Assembly (NCBI GenBank): GCA_038380435.1
Contig: JAWZYU010000027.1
Span: 5,639,156 to 5,703,155, forward strand
Source: Ryuthela nishihirai
Lineage: Eukaryota > Arthropoda > Arachnida > Araneae > Heptathelidae
Reading direction: 5' to 3'
DNA length: 64,000 bases
The notes below the pieces were generated by a model that searched no databases, was not told the DNA's origin, and saw only the letters and a program-made list of their open reading frames with translations. Within the stretch, counting starts at the first letter, position 1, and each line of letters starts with the position of its first letter. The position numbers were made by a program, and so were the translations under genes. This document shows positions 21,116-33,019 of this stretch, piece by piece.

Positions 21116-22788
21116 GGTATTCGAGATTTTTTTGGAGAAATTAAATCCTCAATGAAAGAGTTAATCAAATTCCGCAAAATTCTTTAGTCTATGTTCGCTA
21201 ATAGGATAATGGTTTAAAACTTACTCTATATGTGTCTCTTTCGCAGTGTAAAGAGATATGGAAGAAAGCAGCATTTACATTGTCTCTTTGAGCCAATGCT
21301 TTAATACTGGAGAATAATTTCTCAGAACGTTTATATAATTTTATAAATCTGCAAACACTGCTCAGATATATAATGAGTAGTTTTGTTGCGATGGATTAAT
21401 TTCAAGAGAAAAGAGTCTGTTATTTCTCATTACGAAACTGGAAAATTAGATAATAATGCAAATGCTGGAAGCATCCTTGAAGCGGAATATAAACCAAGTC
21501 TGGCAGAAATGGGAACAGTGCCAGGCTTCATAAGAGACTGAACTGTACTAGATTATTGACCGAGTTATAAGTGGACTACGTCAAAAGAGAGATTTGCATT
21601 ATCCCGAGAACTTTCATTAGCAGTTTCAAATGCTTGCTATTCTCTCGATAAACTTGTAAATCACCTGATGCTTTGAAATCGTTTTCCCTCCTAACCGAAT
21701 CTGATGCAGAATGAATAATAGAATCCGATGCAGAATGAATATCAGAATCTGATGTTATGGGTGGAAATTCTCTCTGCTAATTTGAAGGGAAAGAAAATGT
21801 GGACTTAGAAATGATAAACGATTCTATTGCAAAAGCATTATGCAAGATAATTTTACTGATCGTATTCGTGTACAGAGTTGCGAAAAATTTCCCTTAGTTA
21901 ACAAGAGAATCTCTATACTCGAACTTTGGCCTAGACCTCACAATTAAAACACTATTGTCATGGAACGATAACAGATGAGTTCAAAAATCGTTCAAGTTGC
22001 AAAGTCGCTATAACTTAAGTTTTATTAAAGCCTAATTAAATTTAAATGATTAAAGATTGGTAACTTACTCCAAGTTTGTTTCATGGTAGCTCTACTAATC
22101 ATAAATGATAGTTTGGTTTGAAATAAGCTTCAAAAATATAACGTTAAAGGATTTGAAAGAAGTTACGTCAAGGTAGAAACTAAGGAAAACTCAAGTTTTT
22201 GGACTTTAGATGCATTGAAAGAAAAGGCACCATTATATGGAAAAAAAAAAGTACGAGTTTGTTTCTGTATTTTTTTTCTTAAATGACGACTTGACCTAGA
22301 TGATTTTCGTAGTTCTGGATGTTGATCTCTTCTGCTGACGATCTTAAGGTATTAGGTGAGATGCTGTCCAATATTCACAGTTTGTCCTTTTTATGCGAAA
22401 ATTATTGTTGTATTAGAAATTCAACGTTGTCTGTCTGGGAAGCAGACGTAAATGGAAATGCTGGGTGCATATGATAAGGCAGGAATCGAAAAGCGTCGGC
22501 GTCAAATTTCTTATTTAATTACTTTCAAATTTCTTTTAATTCTTCATTACATTTTTGACAGATGAAACCTTCGACCACATATGATTCAGAAACATTGGCT
22601 GGCACCTAAATTTTGCGTCAGGTTACTAGCTCCATACAAAATAAATTTTTGGTGAAAAAACTCGGTTTACCTATACTATAGCTGATATATTAATAGAAGG
22701 AATCTGATATATTAACAGAATGCACCTATTCAAAAGAAAACAAGTTTATCAAATGAAAAAAAACTCGGTTTAATCCGATAGCTTCTGA
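21116..22788. other. unique sequence, nothing recognised
   Basis: About 1.7 kb of A+T-rich DNA. A small duplication (AATCTGATGCAGAATGAATA) lies near 21,697 and a GATATATTAAxAGAA doublet near 22,685. No gene supported. Confidence 0.5.
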
Positions 22789-22932
22789 TACATATCAAAG
22801 ACATTATGACCAGTGCGTCTTTATGCAAATAGAAGCAACTGCAGGTAAACGACGGCGCGTGTGAAGGTCATGAAAGGTATAAATAACACCTGATACTGAG
22901 CTCTGTTAATCAGTGTTATTCTTGTTCTTCAG

Positions 22933-24367
22933 ATGGGGAAGGCAGTGGACTTAAGTGAATTTGACAAAGGCTAAATTGTAATGGCCAGACGACTGGGTCA
23001 AATAATTTCCTAGACGGCAAGGCTTGTGGGGTGCTCATAGTTAGCCGTGGTTAGTACCTTCAAAAGGTGATCCGAGAAGGGAAAAACCACGAACCGCCGG
23101 CAAGGTGTGGGTCGACCACGCTGCTAGTCGTAAATCTTCGATGCTAGTGGTAAGCGAAGGCTATCCCGTATGGTATGAGCCAATAGAAGGGATACTGTGG
23201 CGCAAATCGCCCATAATTTGAATACTGGTGACGGGAGTAATATGTCACAACATCCATTGAACCCTGCTGGAAATGGGACTGAGTAGCTGCAGGCCGCTCC
23301 GAGTGCCCACGCTAAACTCGATTCACCGTCGGAAGCATCTGCAATGGGCACACGAGCATCAAAACTGGACCTTGAATGATTCAAAGAAGGTCGTCTGGTC
23401 CGATGAATCTCCTTTCCTGTGGCATCATGTGGATGGCCGGGTACGTGTGCGTCGTTTACTTGGGGAAGTGTTGGCACCAGGATGCACTGTGGAGGAAGTG
23501 TAATGCTTTGGGCAATGTTCTGCTAGGAAACCTCGGGTCCAGTCATTCATGTGCAGGAATTGAGTTGAGTTGAGTTGTTTTACCTCTGAGCGGCACTTTT
23601 TTGCACACCATGGGCTAAATGGCCAGGTCACAAGGACCCCGAAGGCTCAGAGAAGGTTGGGGGAGGGGACCCACTGGAACAGATGTTGGGAGATAGATGG
23701 TAGCCTCCCGTCAAGGCCATCCAGCGTGTTCTTTAACGTGCACAGGGTATGGCTCTCCCGCGCACGGGGCCACGGCTTAACGTCCCAACCGACGGACGGC
23801 GGCCTTTCCAAGCCCATCGGTGTCCCCTACTGACCTTGGGCAAGTCGGGGAGTTTTGCGGAGATAAATCTCAACGCTGACCCAGCTGGGACTCGAACCTG
23901 GGAACTACAGATTACGAGCCTGACGCGCTACCGACTGAGCCACCCCCGCCCCCATGTGCAGGAAACTATGACGCCTACCCACCTACCTAAACATCATTGC
24001 AGACCAGGTACATCCTTTCATGGCAATGGTATTCCCCTCTAGTAGTGTCTTCTTTCAGTAGGAAAATGCGTCTTGCCACACTACCCGAATTGTTCGAGAA
24101 TGTTTCGTGGAACATGAGGAAGATTTCCAGGTATTGCCCTGGCCTCCAAATTTCCCAGACATCAATCCAATCGAGAATCTGTGGTTTGTGTTGCAACAAC
24201 ATATCCGATCTACGGCGGCTCAACCACGTAACTTACAAGAGTTAAATGATCCGCTGATAACATGTTGGTATCAGATACCACAAGACACCTTTAGAAATCT
24301 TGTAGCGTCCATGCCTCGCCGGGTAAGAGCTGTTTTGGTGGCACATGGAGGACCAACATCATATTAG
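22933..24367 (+). pseudogene. Tc1-like transposase, broken
   Basis: ATG at 22,933 begins MGKAVDLSEFDKG, followed by MARRLGQ and TARLVGCS (first helix-turn-helix). GKTTNRRQGVGRPR is the GRPR linker. NWTLNDSKKVVWSDESPFLW carries the first catalytic Asp. FQQENASCHTTRIV is normally FQQDNA, so the second Asp is replaced by Glu. PDINPIENLW carries the Glu, and the C-terminus is MPRRVRAVLVAHGGPTSY plus stop. Domain order equals a normal Tc1 transposase of about 340 residues. There are stops at the fourteenth codon and later, frameshifts, and a SINE after the second domain. Confidence 0.85.
23560..23952 (-). mobile_element. SINE-A, full-length, inside Tc1 transposase, 12 bp TSD
   Basis: TSD CATGTGCAGGAA (23,548-23,559 and 23,953-23,964). 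The tail is TTGAGTTGAGTTGAGTTG, an (AACTC)n variant of the usual (AACCC)n. The sister element at 52,585 has the uninterrupted site CATGTGCAGGAAACTATGAC. Confidence 0.97.
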
Positions 24368-24401
24368 ACAGGTGGCCATAATGTTTTGGCTCTTCTGTGT
24401 A

Positions 24402-24689
24402 TACCGCATGATTAGAAAAGAAGAATTTGTTATATATATCATGCAAAATAAATTGAAATTTGTTGTTCGTTTACTTACCTCATTTTCAGGTTAAAAGCAG
24501 AAGATAAATTATTTACTTTGGAATTTCACCTTCAGTTATCCAATATGGGGCGAAAGCTAATTTCATTCCTTCAGAGCTAAAACGAGACGAGTTTTCGAAA
24601 TATATATGAAACGTTCTGTTCAACGTATGTTATGCACATAATAAACATAGAACAAATAAATGCCAGACTTTGAGATTGCGTTTATTTTT
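24402..24689. other. unique sequence, nothing recognised
   Basis: A+T-rich; no gene or repeat supported. Confidence 0.45.
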
Positions 24690-25520
24690 ACCGTATTAAA
24701 AGATATTTAGAATAAAGTAAAATTTCTTTTCCAGAGGATTGTGAAGTCATTGAGCATAAGATAATGAATGTCAGACGATGAATCATTAGCAGGTGAATTA
24801 TTATGCTCTGAATTATCAGGAAGTAAATCGTCATGCAATGAATTAACACGCAGTGAATTATCAGGCAGTGAAGTGTAAGATGGCGAATTGTGAGGAAATA
24901 TATTTTCAGGTGGTGAATTATCAGGAGATGAATTAACTGGCTGTGATTTGCGAGATGTTGGATTTTCACAATATTGAATTATCAGTCGGCGAATTATCGG
25001 ATGGTTTCGGTTCGGTTATTTGGGGTTTGACACATTTGCAGCTCAGCATATAATGCGCCAAACGAGATAAAATGTAAAGAGTAATAGACATAAAAAATGT
25101 ATAACAGAAATAAAGGATAGGAAAATTTTGGAAAAAATAGCCAGCAATTTTTTTTATAAAAGACAAAAATCAACAACGGGTGTTGATAATGGATTTTACA
25201 CACAAGTGTAAAATTCAAAGGTAAAACGATATGTACGTTTAAAATATTCAGTGAAGCATAAAAAGTAAAAAGAAAATATGTTAAAAAATAGTGATTGAAT
25301 AAAAGGTGACCGAGTGCAAGGGGCTCGGACTTATTACATGGTGAAGTGTCAGGTGGGGAACCACCGAGATACGAATTGTAAGATGTTAATTGTGAATTAT
25401 CAGGAAGTGAATTGTGAGGCTGTGAATAATCAGAATGTAAATTTTTAGGTAATTAATTGACAGGAGGTGAATCATCAAAAGAGGAATTATCACGATTTTG
25501 ATTTGTGAGGTGGTGATTCT
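24690..25520. repeat. degenerate ~15 bp minisatellite
   Basis: Loose repeats of GTGAATTATCAGGNN (variants GGCGAATTATCGGAT, GATGAATTAACTGGC) at 24,765-25,015 and again at 25,380-25,530, with a non-repetitive stretch between. A SINE-A is inserted at its right end, and the motif resumes after it. Confidence 0.75.
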
Positions 25521-25532
25521 GTTGTGAATGGA

Positions 25533-25923
25533 TTTTCGGTTGGGTTGTTTTACCTCTGAGCGGCACTTTTTTGCACACCATGGGCTAAATGGCCAGGTCA
25601 CATGGACCCCGAAGGCTCAGAGAAGGTTGGGGGAGGGGGCCCACTGGAACAGCTGTTGGGAGACAGATGGTAGCCTCCCGTCAAGACCATCCAGCGTGTT
25701 CTTTAACGTGCACAGGTTATGGCTCTCCCGCACACGGGGCCACGGCTTAACGTCCCATCCGACGGACGGCGACCTTTCCAAGCCCATCGGTGTCCCTTAC
25801 TGACCGTGGGCAGGGCGGGGAATTTTGCGGAGATAAATCTCAACGCAGACCCAGCTGGGACTCGAACCTGGGAACTACAGATTACGAGCCTGGCGCGCTA
25901 CCGACTGAGCCACCCCCGCCCCT
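25533..25923 (-). mobile_element. SINE-A, full-length, 11 bp TSD
   Basis: Tail TTTTCGGTTGGGTTGTTTTA to an intact tRNA-like head. TSD TTGTGAATGGA (25,522-25,532 and 25,924-25,934). Confidence 0.95.
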
Positions 25924-25934
25924 TTGTGAATGGA

Positions 25935-26966
25935 CAGGAGATATTTATTAGGTGGTGAATCATTAAGAACTAAGTGGTCTGTAAGTGAATTGCTCTGTAG
26001 TTCGTTAGTAGTTGTGAGTCAGGTGAAATAACCACTAAACAGATCACTCGTCTCTTTTAACTCTAACTAGAAATGCACTAATTGAAAATTCCGACTCCTT
26101 TACAAAGAATTTCTCAATGTCTTCTTTGAAATGTATTTCGATGTAAAGAAGCACTGAAATCCAGAATACTGCTATTTTCTTCATACATTTTATTTTGCCC
26201 TCTGTTGTTTCGGGGAATTTGTTCATAAAATGCCATGTTTTTTCACCCATCTGTCACTCATCAATCTAATCGTTGACCACTTTGCTGAGCTGACGCTTTG
26301 CCAGAGCTTCGTTTCCTGTCAGCATCTGCTTTGCTGTCGCTTTGGGCAGCGTGACATCATATATTGTGTACAGAGGAACGAGAAGTCTGACTGACGTGAC
26401 AGCAATGAGAAAATCTCCGAGAGTACACACAGTAAATAACCGGCAGTAAGCCCAACCATTACCACAGAGACGGGCTAGGTCGAGTCGCTATTACTTCTCT
26501 GACTTTCTGCTCTCCGTTGAGAGACATTATTGCGTCTGCGTCGCTGGACAAATACCTCAGCTGTCATAGTGTTGCGATCCGGCAGATGGCAGTCTCAGGA
26601 AAGTGCATAATCCGCAATTTTAATACTTTTCGACGAAGCGCTACTATAGAAGCGGCAGACCTCTTCAGTCATTCCAAACCATCTTGAAAAGGTCTATTGA
26701 AAACAATTACGCCGATTTTGCTTGCTGTCGTCGGAGAAGAATTGGTTCAGCTGGTTATTACAAGATTAGCAAGGGAAAGTAATTATTAAAGCATCATTTC
26801 AGAGAAAAACTCAGAGGATTTAAAGAATTTGAAAGTCTGTTTAAAACCTTTTTCAAATCTACTAAAATGATTATTATGTGAAAAGTATTTTTGACTTCTT
26901 TCTGTAACTAGTCAATGCTCTGTATATCAAAAGCGAAATATATCTGCCACAACTGAAACATTACTA
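25935..26966. other. mixed sequence, moderately G+C-rich centre
   Basis: The interval 26,270-26,680 has higher G+C than its flanks and contains GCGTGACATCA and CTGACTGACGTGACAGC. No open exon or known motif was found. It may be regulatory, but nothing shows this. Confidence 0.3.
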
Positions 26967-27320
26967 GGTTGTTAGGTTGTTTTATTTCTGAGCGGCACTT
27001 TTTTGCACACCATGGGCTAAATGGCCAGGTCACATGAACCCCGAAGGCTTAGAGAAGGTTGGGGGTGAGGACAGATGGTAGCCTCCCGTCAAGACCATCC
27101 AGCGTGTTCTTTAACGTGCACAGGGTACGGCTCTCCCGCACACGGGGCCACGGCTTAACGTACCATCCGACGGACGGCGGCCTTTCCAAGCCCATCGGTG
27201 TCCCCTACTGACCGTGGGCAGGGAATTTGATAAATCTCAACGCTGACCCAGCTGGGACTCGAACCTGGGAACTACAGATTACGAGCCTGGCGCGCTACCG
27301 ACTGAGCCACCCCCGCCCCC
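26967..27320 (-). mobile_element. SINE-A, internal deletion
   Basis: Tail TAGGTTGTTAGGTTGTTTTA, body with a ~30 bp deletion (GGTTGGGGGTGAGGACAGATGG), and intact head. TSD not clear (CTGAAA on both sides). Confidence 0.9.
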
Positions 27321-27331
27321 CGGATCTGAAA

Positions 27332-27700
27332 TTGTCTAAAGTATATTGAAAATGGCATTCTCCACTTCGTAAGCTTTCATTTACCATAAAATTTATTACG
27401 ATCGTTTCTTACCCGCCCCGCTACTCCCCATTGTAAACAATTTATTTCCATCTTCTGAGGAGTGGTATGAAACTTTCTAAATTATGTAATAGAGTCAATC
27501 TCCGCGGCGGAAACTTTTATTTGGGATAAAACTCATTGCGATCGTTTCGAACTTTTGTGGTTGGTTTATTACTTGGTAAAAATTTTGTCTCACTCTTTGA
27601 AGGGAGGGCAGAAACTATCTAAAGTATGTAGCAGATGTCAGCCCCCATGCGTTTTTAAATAACTGACAATGCAAGTCTATGAGAGACCACATACACACTA
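27332..27700. repeat. diverged ~141 bp tandem repeat, three units
   Basis: CTAAAGTAT...ACTTTTATTTGGGATAAAACTCATTGCGATCGTTTC-type units start near 27,335, 27,476 and 27,618; the third is incomplete. Divergence is high. A CA-rich stretch follows at 27,690-27,770. Confidence 0.55.
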
Positions 27701-27799
27701 ACACATACGTACAGAAACAAATAAACACGCATACACACACAGAGAAATAAATACCCAAACAAACAAACTTTATTTATATAATAGATTTTCATACAGACC

Positions 27800-29625
27800 T
27801 CTGAACCTTGGTTTGGATTGTTAATCTCTGAACCTTGGTTTGGATTGTTTTATCTCTGAACGGCAATTGTTTATACACAATGGAGTAAAATGGACAGATC
27901 ACAAGGACCACAAGGAATCAGAAAAGATTGTGGAAGGGGATTCACTGGCCAGATGTCAGGAGAGAAATGGGAGTTTCCCCTCAATGCCATAAACGTTTTC
28001 TTTGACGCCTACAGAGTACGACACTCCTGCCACGACTTAACCTTCCATCCCATGGATAACGGTCTTTCCAAGCCCATTTGTATTCCTTTCAAAGGCCATT
28101 TGTATTCCCTTCCAAGCCCATCTATATCCTTTTTCCAAACCCATCTGTATCCCTTTTTTCAAGCCCATTAGTATTCCTTTCCAAGCCCATTTGTATCACT
28201 TTTCCAAACCCATTTGTATTCTTTTCCAAAACCATTTGTATTTTTTTCAAACCCATTTGCATTCTTTTCCAAACCTATTTATATTCTTTTCCAAACTCAT
28301 TTGTATTCTTTTCCAAGCCCATCTATATCCCTTTCCAAACTCATCTTTATCCTTTTTCCAAGCACATCTATATCCCTTTCCAAACTCATCTTTATCCTTT
28401 TTCCAAGCCCATCTATATCCCTTTCCAAACTCATCTTTATCCTTTTTCCAAGCCCATCTATATCCCTTTCCAAACTCATCTTTATCCTTTTTCCAAGTCC
28501 ATCTATATCCCTTTCCAAACTCATCTTTATCCTTTTTCCAAACCCATCTATATCCCTTTCCAAACTCATCTTTATCCTTTTTCCAAGCCCATCTATATCC
28601 CTTTCCAAACTCATCTTTATCCTTTTTCCAAGCCCATCTATATCCCTTTCCAAACTCATCTTTATCCTTTTTTCCAAACCCATCTATATCCCTTTCCAAA
28701 CTCATCTTTATCCTTTTTCCAAGCCCATCTATATCCCTTTCCAAACTCATCTTTATCCTTTTTCCAAGCCCATCTATATCCCTTTCCAAACTCATCTTTA
28801 TCCTTTTTCCAAGCCCATCTATATCCCTTTCCAAACTCATCTTTATCCTTTTTCCAAGCCCATCTATATCCCTTTCCAAACTCATCTTTATCCTTTTTCC
28901 AAGCCCATCTATATCCCTTTCCAAACTCATCTTTATCCTTTTTCCAAGCCCATCTATATCCCTTCCAAACTCATCTTTATCCTTTTTCCAAGCCCATCTA
29001 TATCCCTTTCCAAACTCATCTTTATCCTCTTTCCAAGCCCATCTATATCCCTTTCCAAACTCATCTTTATCCTTTTTCCAAGCCCATCTATATCCCTTTC
29101 CAAACTCATCTTTATCCTTTTTCCAAACCCATCTATATCCCTTTCCAAACTCATCTTTATCCTTTTTCCAAGCACATCTATATCCCTTTCCAAACTCATC
29201 TTTATCCTTTTTCCAAGCCCATCTATATCCCTTTCCAAACTCATCTTTATCCTTTTTCCAAGCCCATCTATATCCCTTTCCAAACTCATCTTTATCCTTT
29301 TTCCAAGCCCATCTATATCCCTTTCCAAACTCATCTTTATCCTTTTTCCAAGCCCATCTATATCCCTTTCCAAACTCATCTTTATCCTTTTTCCAAGCCC
29401 ATCTATATCCCTTTCCAAACTCATCTTTATCCTTTTTCCAAGCACATCTATATCCCTTTCCAAACTCATCTTTATCCTTTTTCCAAGCACATCTGTATCC
29501 CTTTCTTCACCGAAGGCGGAACACATGAGCAGGAAAATTCTCAAATCAGGTACAGTTGGGCCTCGAACCTGGCAACTACAAATTACCACCCGGTGCGTTA
29601 CTAACTGACCCAACTCCAAACTCCA
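27800..29625 (-). mobile_element. SINE-A carrying an internal minisatellite expansion
   Basis: The left part (27,823-28,062) is a diverged SINE-A tail and body: TTTTATCTCTGAACGGCAA, GGAAGGGGATTCACTGG, CGTTTTCTTTGACG. The right part (29,506-29,620) is the matching head with GGGCCTCGAACCTGGCAACT and a tRNA-like end. Between them, at the spot where other copies read CCTTTCCAAGCCCATCGG, sits a 1.44 kb array. A 28 bp duplicated tail start lies at 27,800-27,850. Confidence 0.8.
28063..29505. repeat. 45 bp minisatellite (dimer of ~22 bp) grown from SINE-A sequence
   Basis: The first units (CTTTCCAAGCCCATTTGTAT) are nearly the SINE segment CTTTCCAAGCCCATCGGTGT. Later units settle to a 45 bp dimer of CCAAGCCCATCTATATCCCT and CCAAACTCATCTTTATCCT plus T-run, about 26 dimers. 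Because 45 is divisible by three and the unit lacks stops, frames of 445-508 codons stay open on the plus strand and over 220 on the minus. No protein is implied. Confidence 0.95.
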
Positions 29626-30189
29626 ACCAAATTAGGGGTTCTTTCACACGGAGAGATTTTAAAAATTTTCTAAAGTGCTTGAAAACAGCTCCAGAGATTT
29701 TTTATCGTATTTCGGCACACATGCGTATGAAATGTTTGAGCAATGGATCGGCAAATTTCAATTGGGAGGATGGAATCGGGGTGAAAATGTGAAAGGAAAA
29801 CAAACAATTCTCTTTTAGCTAGTGATGACTTGGAATTTGTAGCTGTATGAAGGAGGAGGGGGAGGGGGAGATTTTAATGGGATTCAGGGAAGGGTGATGG
29901 GAAATATTTGAATACGAATATGGCCTAATGTGAAACTATAATTTTTCGATAACTAATTGTTTTGCCTTTTATTTTTTAATAGTTGAATGTGAAAAAATAT
30001 TTACTGACAATAAAAATTTCCTACGCTCTTTCTGGTAAAATATTCGAAACAATTTCAATATACATCGACATTCATCAATTTTAAAGAAAGAATCGTCTTG
30101 AATGGGATGAGATGCGATCCCAGTATCTCAGTGGTGATAAGTCAGGCTGTTGGGTTACCAACCACCGAGCACGATCTCCTTTGTTTAAT
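29626..30189. other. unique sequence, possible tRNA-like relic near its end
   Basis: A G-rich run lies near 29,850. At 30,115-30,180, ATCTCAGTGGTGATAAGTCAG to CACCGAGCACG could be a decayed tRNA-like unit, read as CTCGGTGGTTGG on the minus strand. Too degraded to assign. Confidence 0.3.
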
Positions 30190-30871
30190 GAAGCCGTTGT
30201 TGGCTCAGTTCGGTAGCGCACCAGGAACATAATCTACAGTTCCCAGGTTGGAATCCCAACTGAGTAATCTTTGAGATTTATCTCCTCTAAACTCGCCCTC
30301 CTACGGTGAGAAAACGGACGCTTATTGGCTTGGAAAGAGTCTTCCATCAGATGGGACATTAAGCCATGGTCATTGACGTAACTAGGAAGCGCCTGTGGCT
30401 AAACTCACACCTTCATTACTTTTGTGGCTAATATGGGGACCAAAATTTGATACAATTAAATATATGCTTTTTTTTCATTAAAAAAAAGAAGCTAGAGATG
30501 AAGTATAGTAATTTATTAAAATATACTTACAAAATCCGTATCTAGATCAATATCTAGATAATTCCTATCTTTCTGATTCTAGTATAGTATAAGTTGGATG
30601 ATTGAGTGGACCCCCAAAAGTCCTAGGACCGTGACAGCTTGCCACCTAAGCCGTCCTATTGTTACGCCACTGGCCGTGCCCCTTCGGTGCAGAAGAGTCC
30701 ATATCCTGTGCCCATTAAAAACCCCTCTCATTGACCTTGATGCGATTCTTCCATCTGTTTTCTAACACAATCCAGTGGATTTCTTTTCCCAATTTTCTCT
30801 CAGCTCTTTGAGTCCTTTTGACGTTGGCATTTACACCATTACATGCAAAAGCGACGCTTAGAGGGAAAACA
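30190..30871 (+). mobile_element. SINE-A, old copy split by another insertion
   Basis: Head TTGGCTCAGTTCGGTAGCGC and CCCAGGTTGGAATCCC, then GGCTTGGAAAGAGTC and GGGACATTAAGCCATGGTC. It resumes after 300 bp with CCTGTGCCCATTAAAAACCC to AAGCGACGCTTAGAGG and an AAAACAAC tail. About 25-30% diverged from the young copies by eye. Confidence 0.75.
30372..30673. mobile_element. small DNA transposon inside old SINE-A (candidate)
   Basis: Left end CATTGACGTAACTAGG and inverted right end CCAGTGGCGTAACAATAGG share the TGxCGTAAC core. The insert interrupts a SINE-A whose two halves join correctly. Similar ends occur in hAT-like elements; the class is inference. Confidence 0.4.
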
Positions 30872-31601
30872 ACTTGTCCAGTTTTTTGTTCAATGACGTA
30901 AACAATCCTACATTCAGGATACCAGTCAAATTCTGCATTACCTGAAACGGATGTCGTCTCTGTACCCATTTCAGTTATAGTTTTAATTTAATAAATTTTT
31001 CTTCAGTTGTTTTAAGAAAAGTTTATAAAAGCAGCTCAGAGAAAAAGTCAACTCTTAAGTATTGGAAAGAGAAACTCTGTGTTTGGTCAGCGAGATGTAT
31101 TTCGGTGGGTGATGCTCCGGAAATGAGAAAGACACACGAGAAGCTATTCACTTCCGCTGCCACGATGATCACGTGACTAGACAATCAATCCGGTGTCCCC
31201 TACTGTCACTGCTTTCTTATATTTTTATTTTCCGGAGAATGGATTGCCTCTTATTGCTCCAACAGACTTCGGGCACGCACTGCTCGTTGTCAACCGCGTG
31301 TTCTGCCTTCATAGCCAGTCTTTCTAGTTCAAAGACAACGGCATGGGAGACTCATCAGAAATGCCACTCCCTCACGAGGAACTGGTATGATGTAACAACA
31401 TTTGCATCAATAAAAATTAGCCGTTGCTTGAAGGATAGAAACTGAAGTCGTGTTTGCAGTCTGTATCAGGTGATGCTTCGAGTTCGTCACTGGATTTATT
31501 TATGTAAGGTGTTATGAATTTTGACTTTGTAAAGGACCGTGGAAATGGGTTTATTTTTGTTTCGGTTTCTTAAAACTAATATTTCTCTTTTCAGTTGGAT
31601 T
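30872..31601. other. unique sequence, nothing recognised
   Basis: A moderately G+C-rich patch lies at 31,080-31,430 with a 90-codon frame that has no recognisable domain. No exon boundaries supported. Confidence 0.35.
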
Positions 31602-31611
31602 CATTAAAATT

Positions 31612-31995
31612 AAGGCGGGGGTGGTTCAGTCGGTAGCGCGCCAGGCTCGTAATCTGTAGTTCCCAGGTTCCAGTCCCAGCTGGGTCAGAGTTGAGATTTA
31701 TCTCTGCAAAAATTCCCGCCCTGCCCACGGTCAGTAGGGGACACCGATGGGCTTGGAAAGGCGCCGTCCGTCGGATGGGACGTTAAGCCGTGGCCCCGTG
31801 TGCGGGAGAGCCATACCCTGTGCACGTTAAAAAACACGCTGGATGGCCTTGAAGGGAGGCTACCATCTATCTCCCAACAGCTGTTCCACTGGGTCCCCTC
31901 CCCCAACCTTCTCTGAGCCTTCGGGGTCCATGTGACCTGGCCATTTAGCCCATGGTGTGCAAAAAAGTGCCGCTCAGAGGTAAAACAACCCAACC
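31612..31995 (+). mobile_element. SINE-A, full-length, 10 bp TSD
   Basis: Head GTGGTTCAGTCGG (one A-box change), tail AACAACCCAACC. TSD CATTAAAATT (31,602-31,611 and 31,996-32,005). Confidence 0.93.
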
Positions 31996-32254
31996 CATTA
32001 AAATTTGTTTCTATTGGAATTCAACAATACTATGTACTTGCATTTAAAAATACGGTGAACTGCATATGTCTTATGCCAACACCTAACCACATCTGAAGTT
32101 CTGCGACATTTAAAATATCCTATTTTTTAAATAATTAATTGGAGATAGGTTAAAAATCTCGATATAGTCTCTATAAATTTTAATACTTCAATAATATTTA
32201 GTTTAAAGAGCTATGGAAGCGGTAACATTGAATTGCCAATGTTACCCATCTTAC

Positions 32255-32540
32255 TACGAGGGCGAGTCAGAAAGTAAGACTCCTTATTTGATTTCTACGG
32301 AAGACAACTAATTTCACTGAAAACAATGCACAGGAAATGTGGAAATGTGGAATAATTTTCCATGTAGTCACCAGACTTATCAAAACATTACATCTTATCT
32401 AAACCTCGTCAATAGAAGGAGGCGACCTACTCCTAAAGCAACTTCGTGACTTCCTCTTTGGCGGCGTCATCCGATGGGAAGCCTCGACCTCAGAGATACC
32501 TCGTCCTTAGAATGATTTTTTACGTAATTCCTTAGAAAGT
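32255..32540. mobile_element. mariner-like terminal relic
   Basis: TACGAGGGCGAGTCAGAAAG is the widespread terminal sequence of a mariner group. A short stretch with fragments such as GGCGTCATCCGATGGGAAG follows, then homology is lost. No transposase can be read. Confidence 0.45.
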
Positions 32541-32704
32541 AAACGATATTGTTGAAAATCAAGATTAATATATACACTGGTCATTTTTTTTAAATTCCCC
32601 TCCCCCCACTAGAAGGAGTGCTCATTTTGAACTGCAACAAGTGTGGCAACAGATCGTAATGAAGACAAGAAAGGATTTAGTCAAAACATCTGAAAAAAAG
32701 TAAC

Positions 32705-32764
32705 GCTGACCCGGCGAGAATGGATCCCGCAACCCTCCAGATTCATGCCAGAGCGCGCTACCTG
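32705..32764 (-). mobile_element. tRNA-like SINE head fragment
   Basis: Inverted it reads AGGTAGCGCGCTCTGGC, then GAGGGTTGCGGGATCC with a weak B box, then GCCGGGTCAGCGTTAC. The GGTCAGCGTT end matches the SINE-A head/body boundary. Body absent. Confidence 0.45.
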
Positions 32765-32772
32765 TGAATGTA

Positions 32773-32986
32773 CAGTCGCTCTAAAAAGTATGCGAACACT
32801 ATGGTTGACTACAGAATTCAGAAAAAATATCTGGCAACGATTTTTTTAGAAATTAGTGATCTGGCAACCTTCGTGTCACGTGACGCGTAGGTTGCCAGAT
32901 CACTAATTTCTAAAAAAATCGTTGCCAGATATTTTTTCTGAATTCTGCAGTCAACCATAGTGTTCGGATACTTTTTTGAGCGACTG
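32773..32986. mobile_element. palindromic MITE, copy 4 (complete)
   Basis: 214 bp, TA on both sides, arms pair almost perfectly around CACGTGACGCG. Terminal CAGTCGCTCTAAAAAGTATG and inverse. Confidence 0.93.
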
Positions 32987-33019
32987 TACTATGAAAGAAG
33001 GGATTTAGTTTGTGCATCA

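Larger units (their letters stand above)
22791..24399 (+). mobile_element. Tc1-like DNA transposon, copy 1
   Basis: Imperfect inverted termini CATATCAAAGACATTATGACC and (inverted right end) CACAGAAGAGCCAAAACATT + ATGGCC lie next to TA. The same ends bound the sister element at 51,633. It contains a decayed transposase and a SINE-A insertion. Confidence 0.8.

Noticed and set aside
28078..29608. Frames of 445-508 codons on the plus strand and over 220 on the minus strand
   Set aside because: They are translations of the 45 bp minisatellite, whose length is divisible by three and which lacks stops; several frames are open at once and there is no domain.
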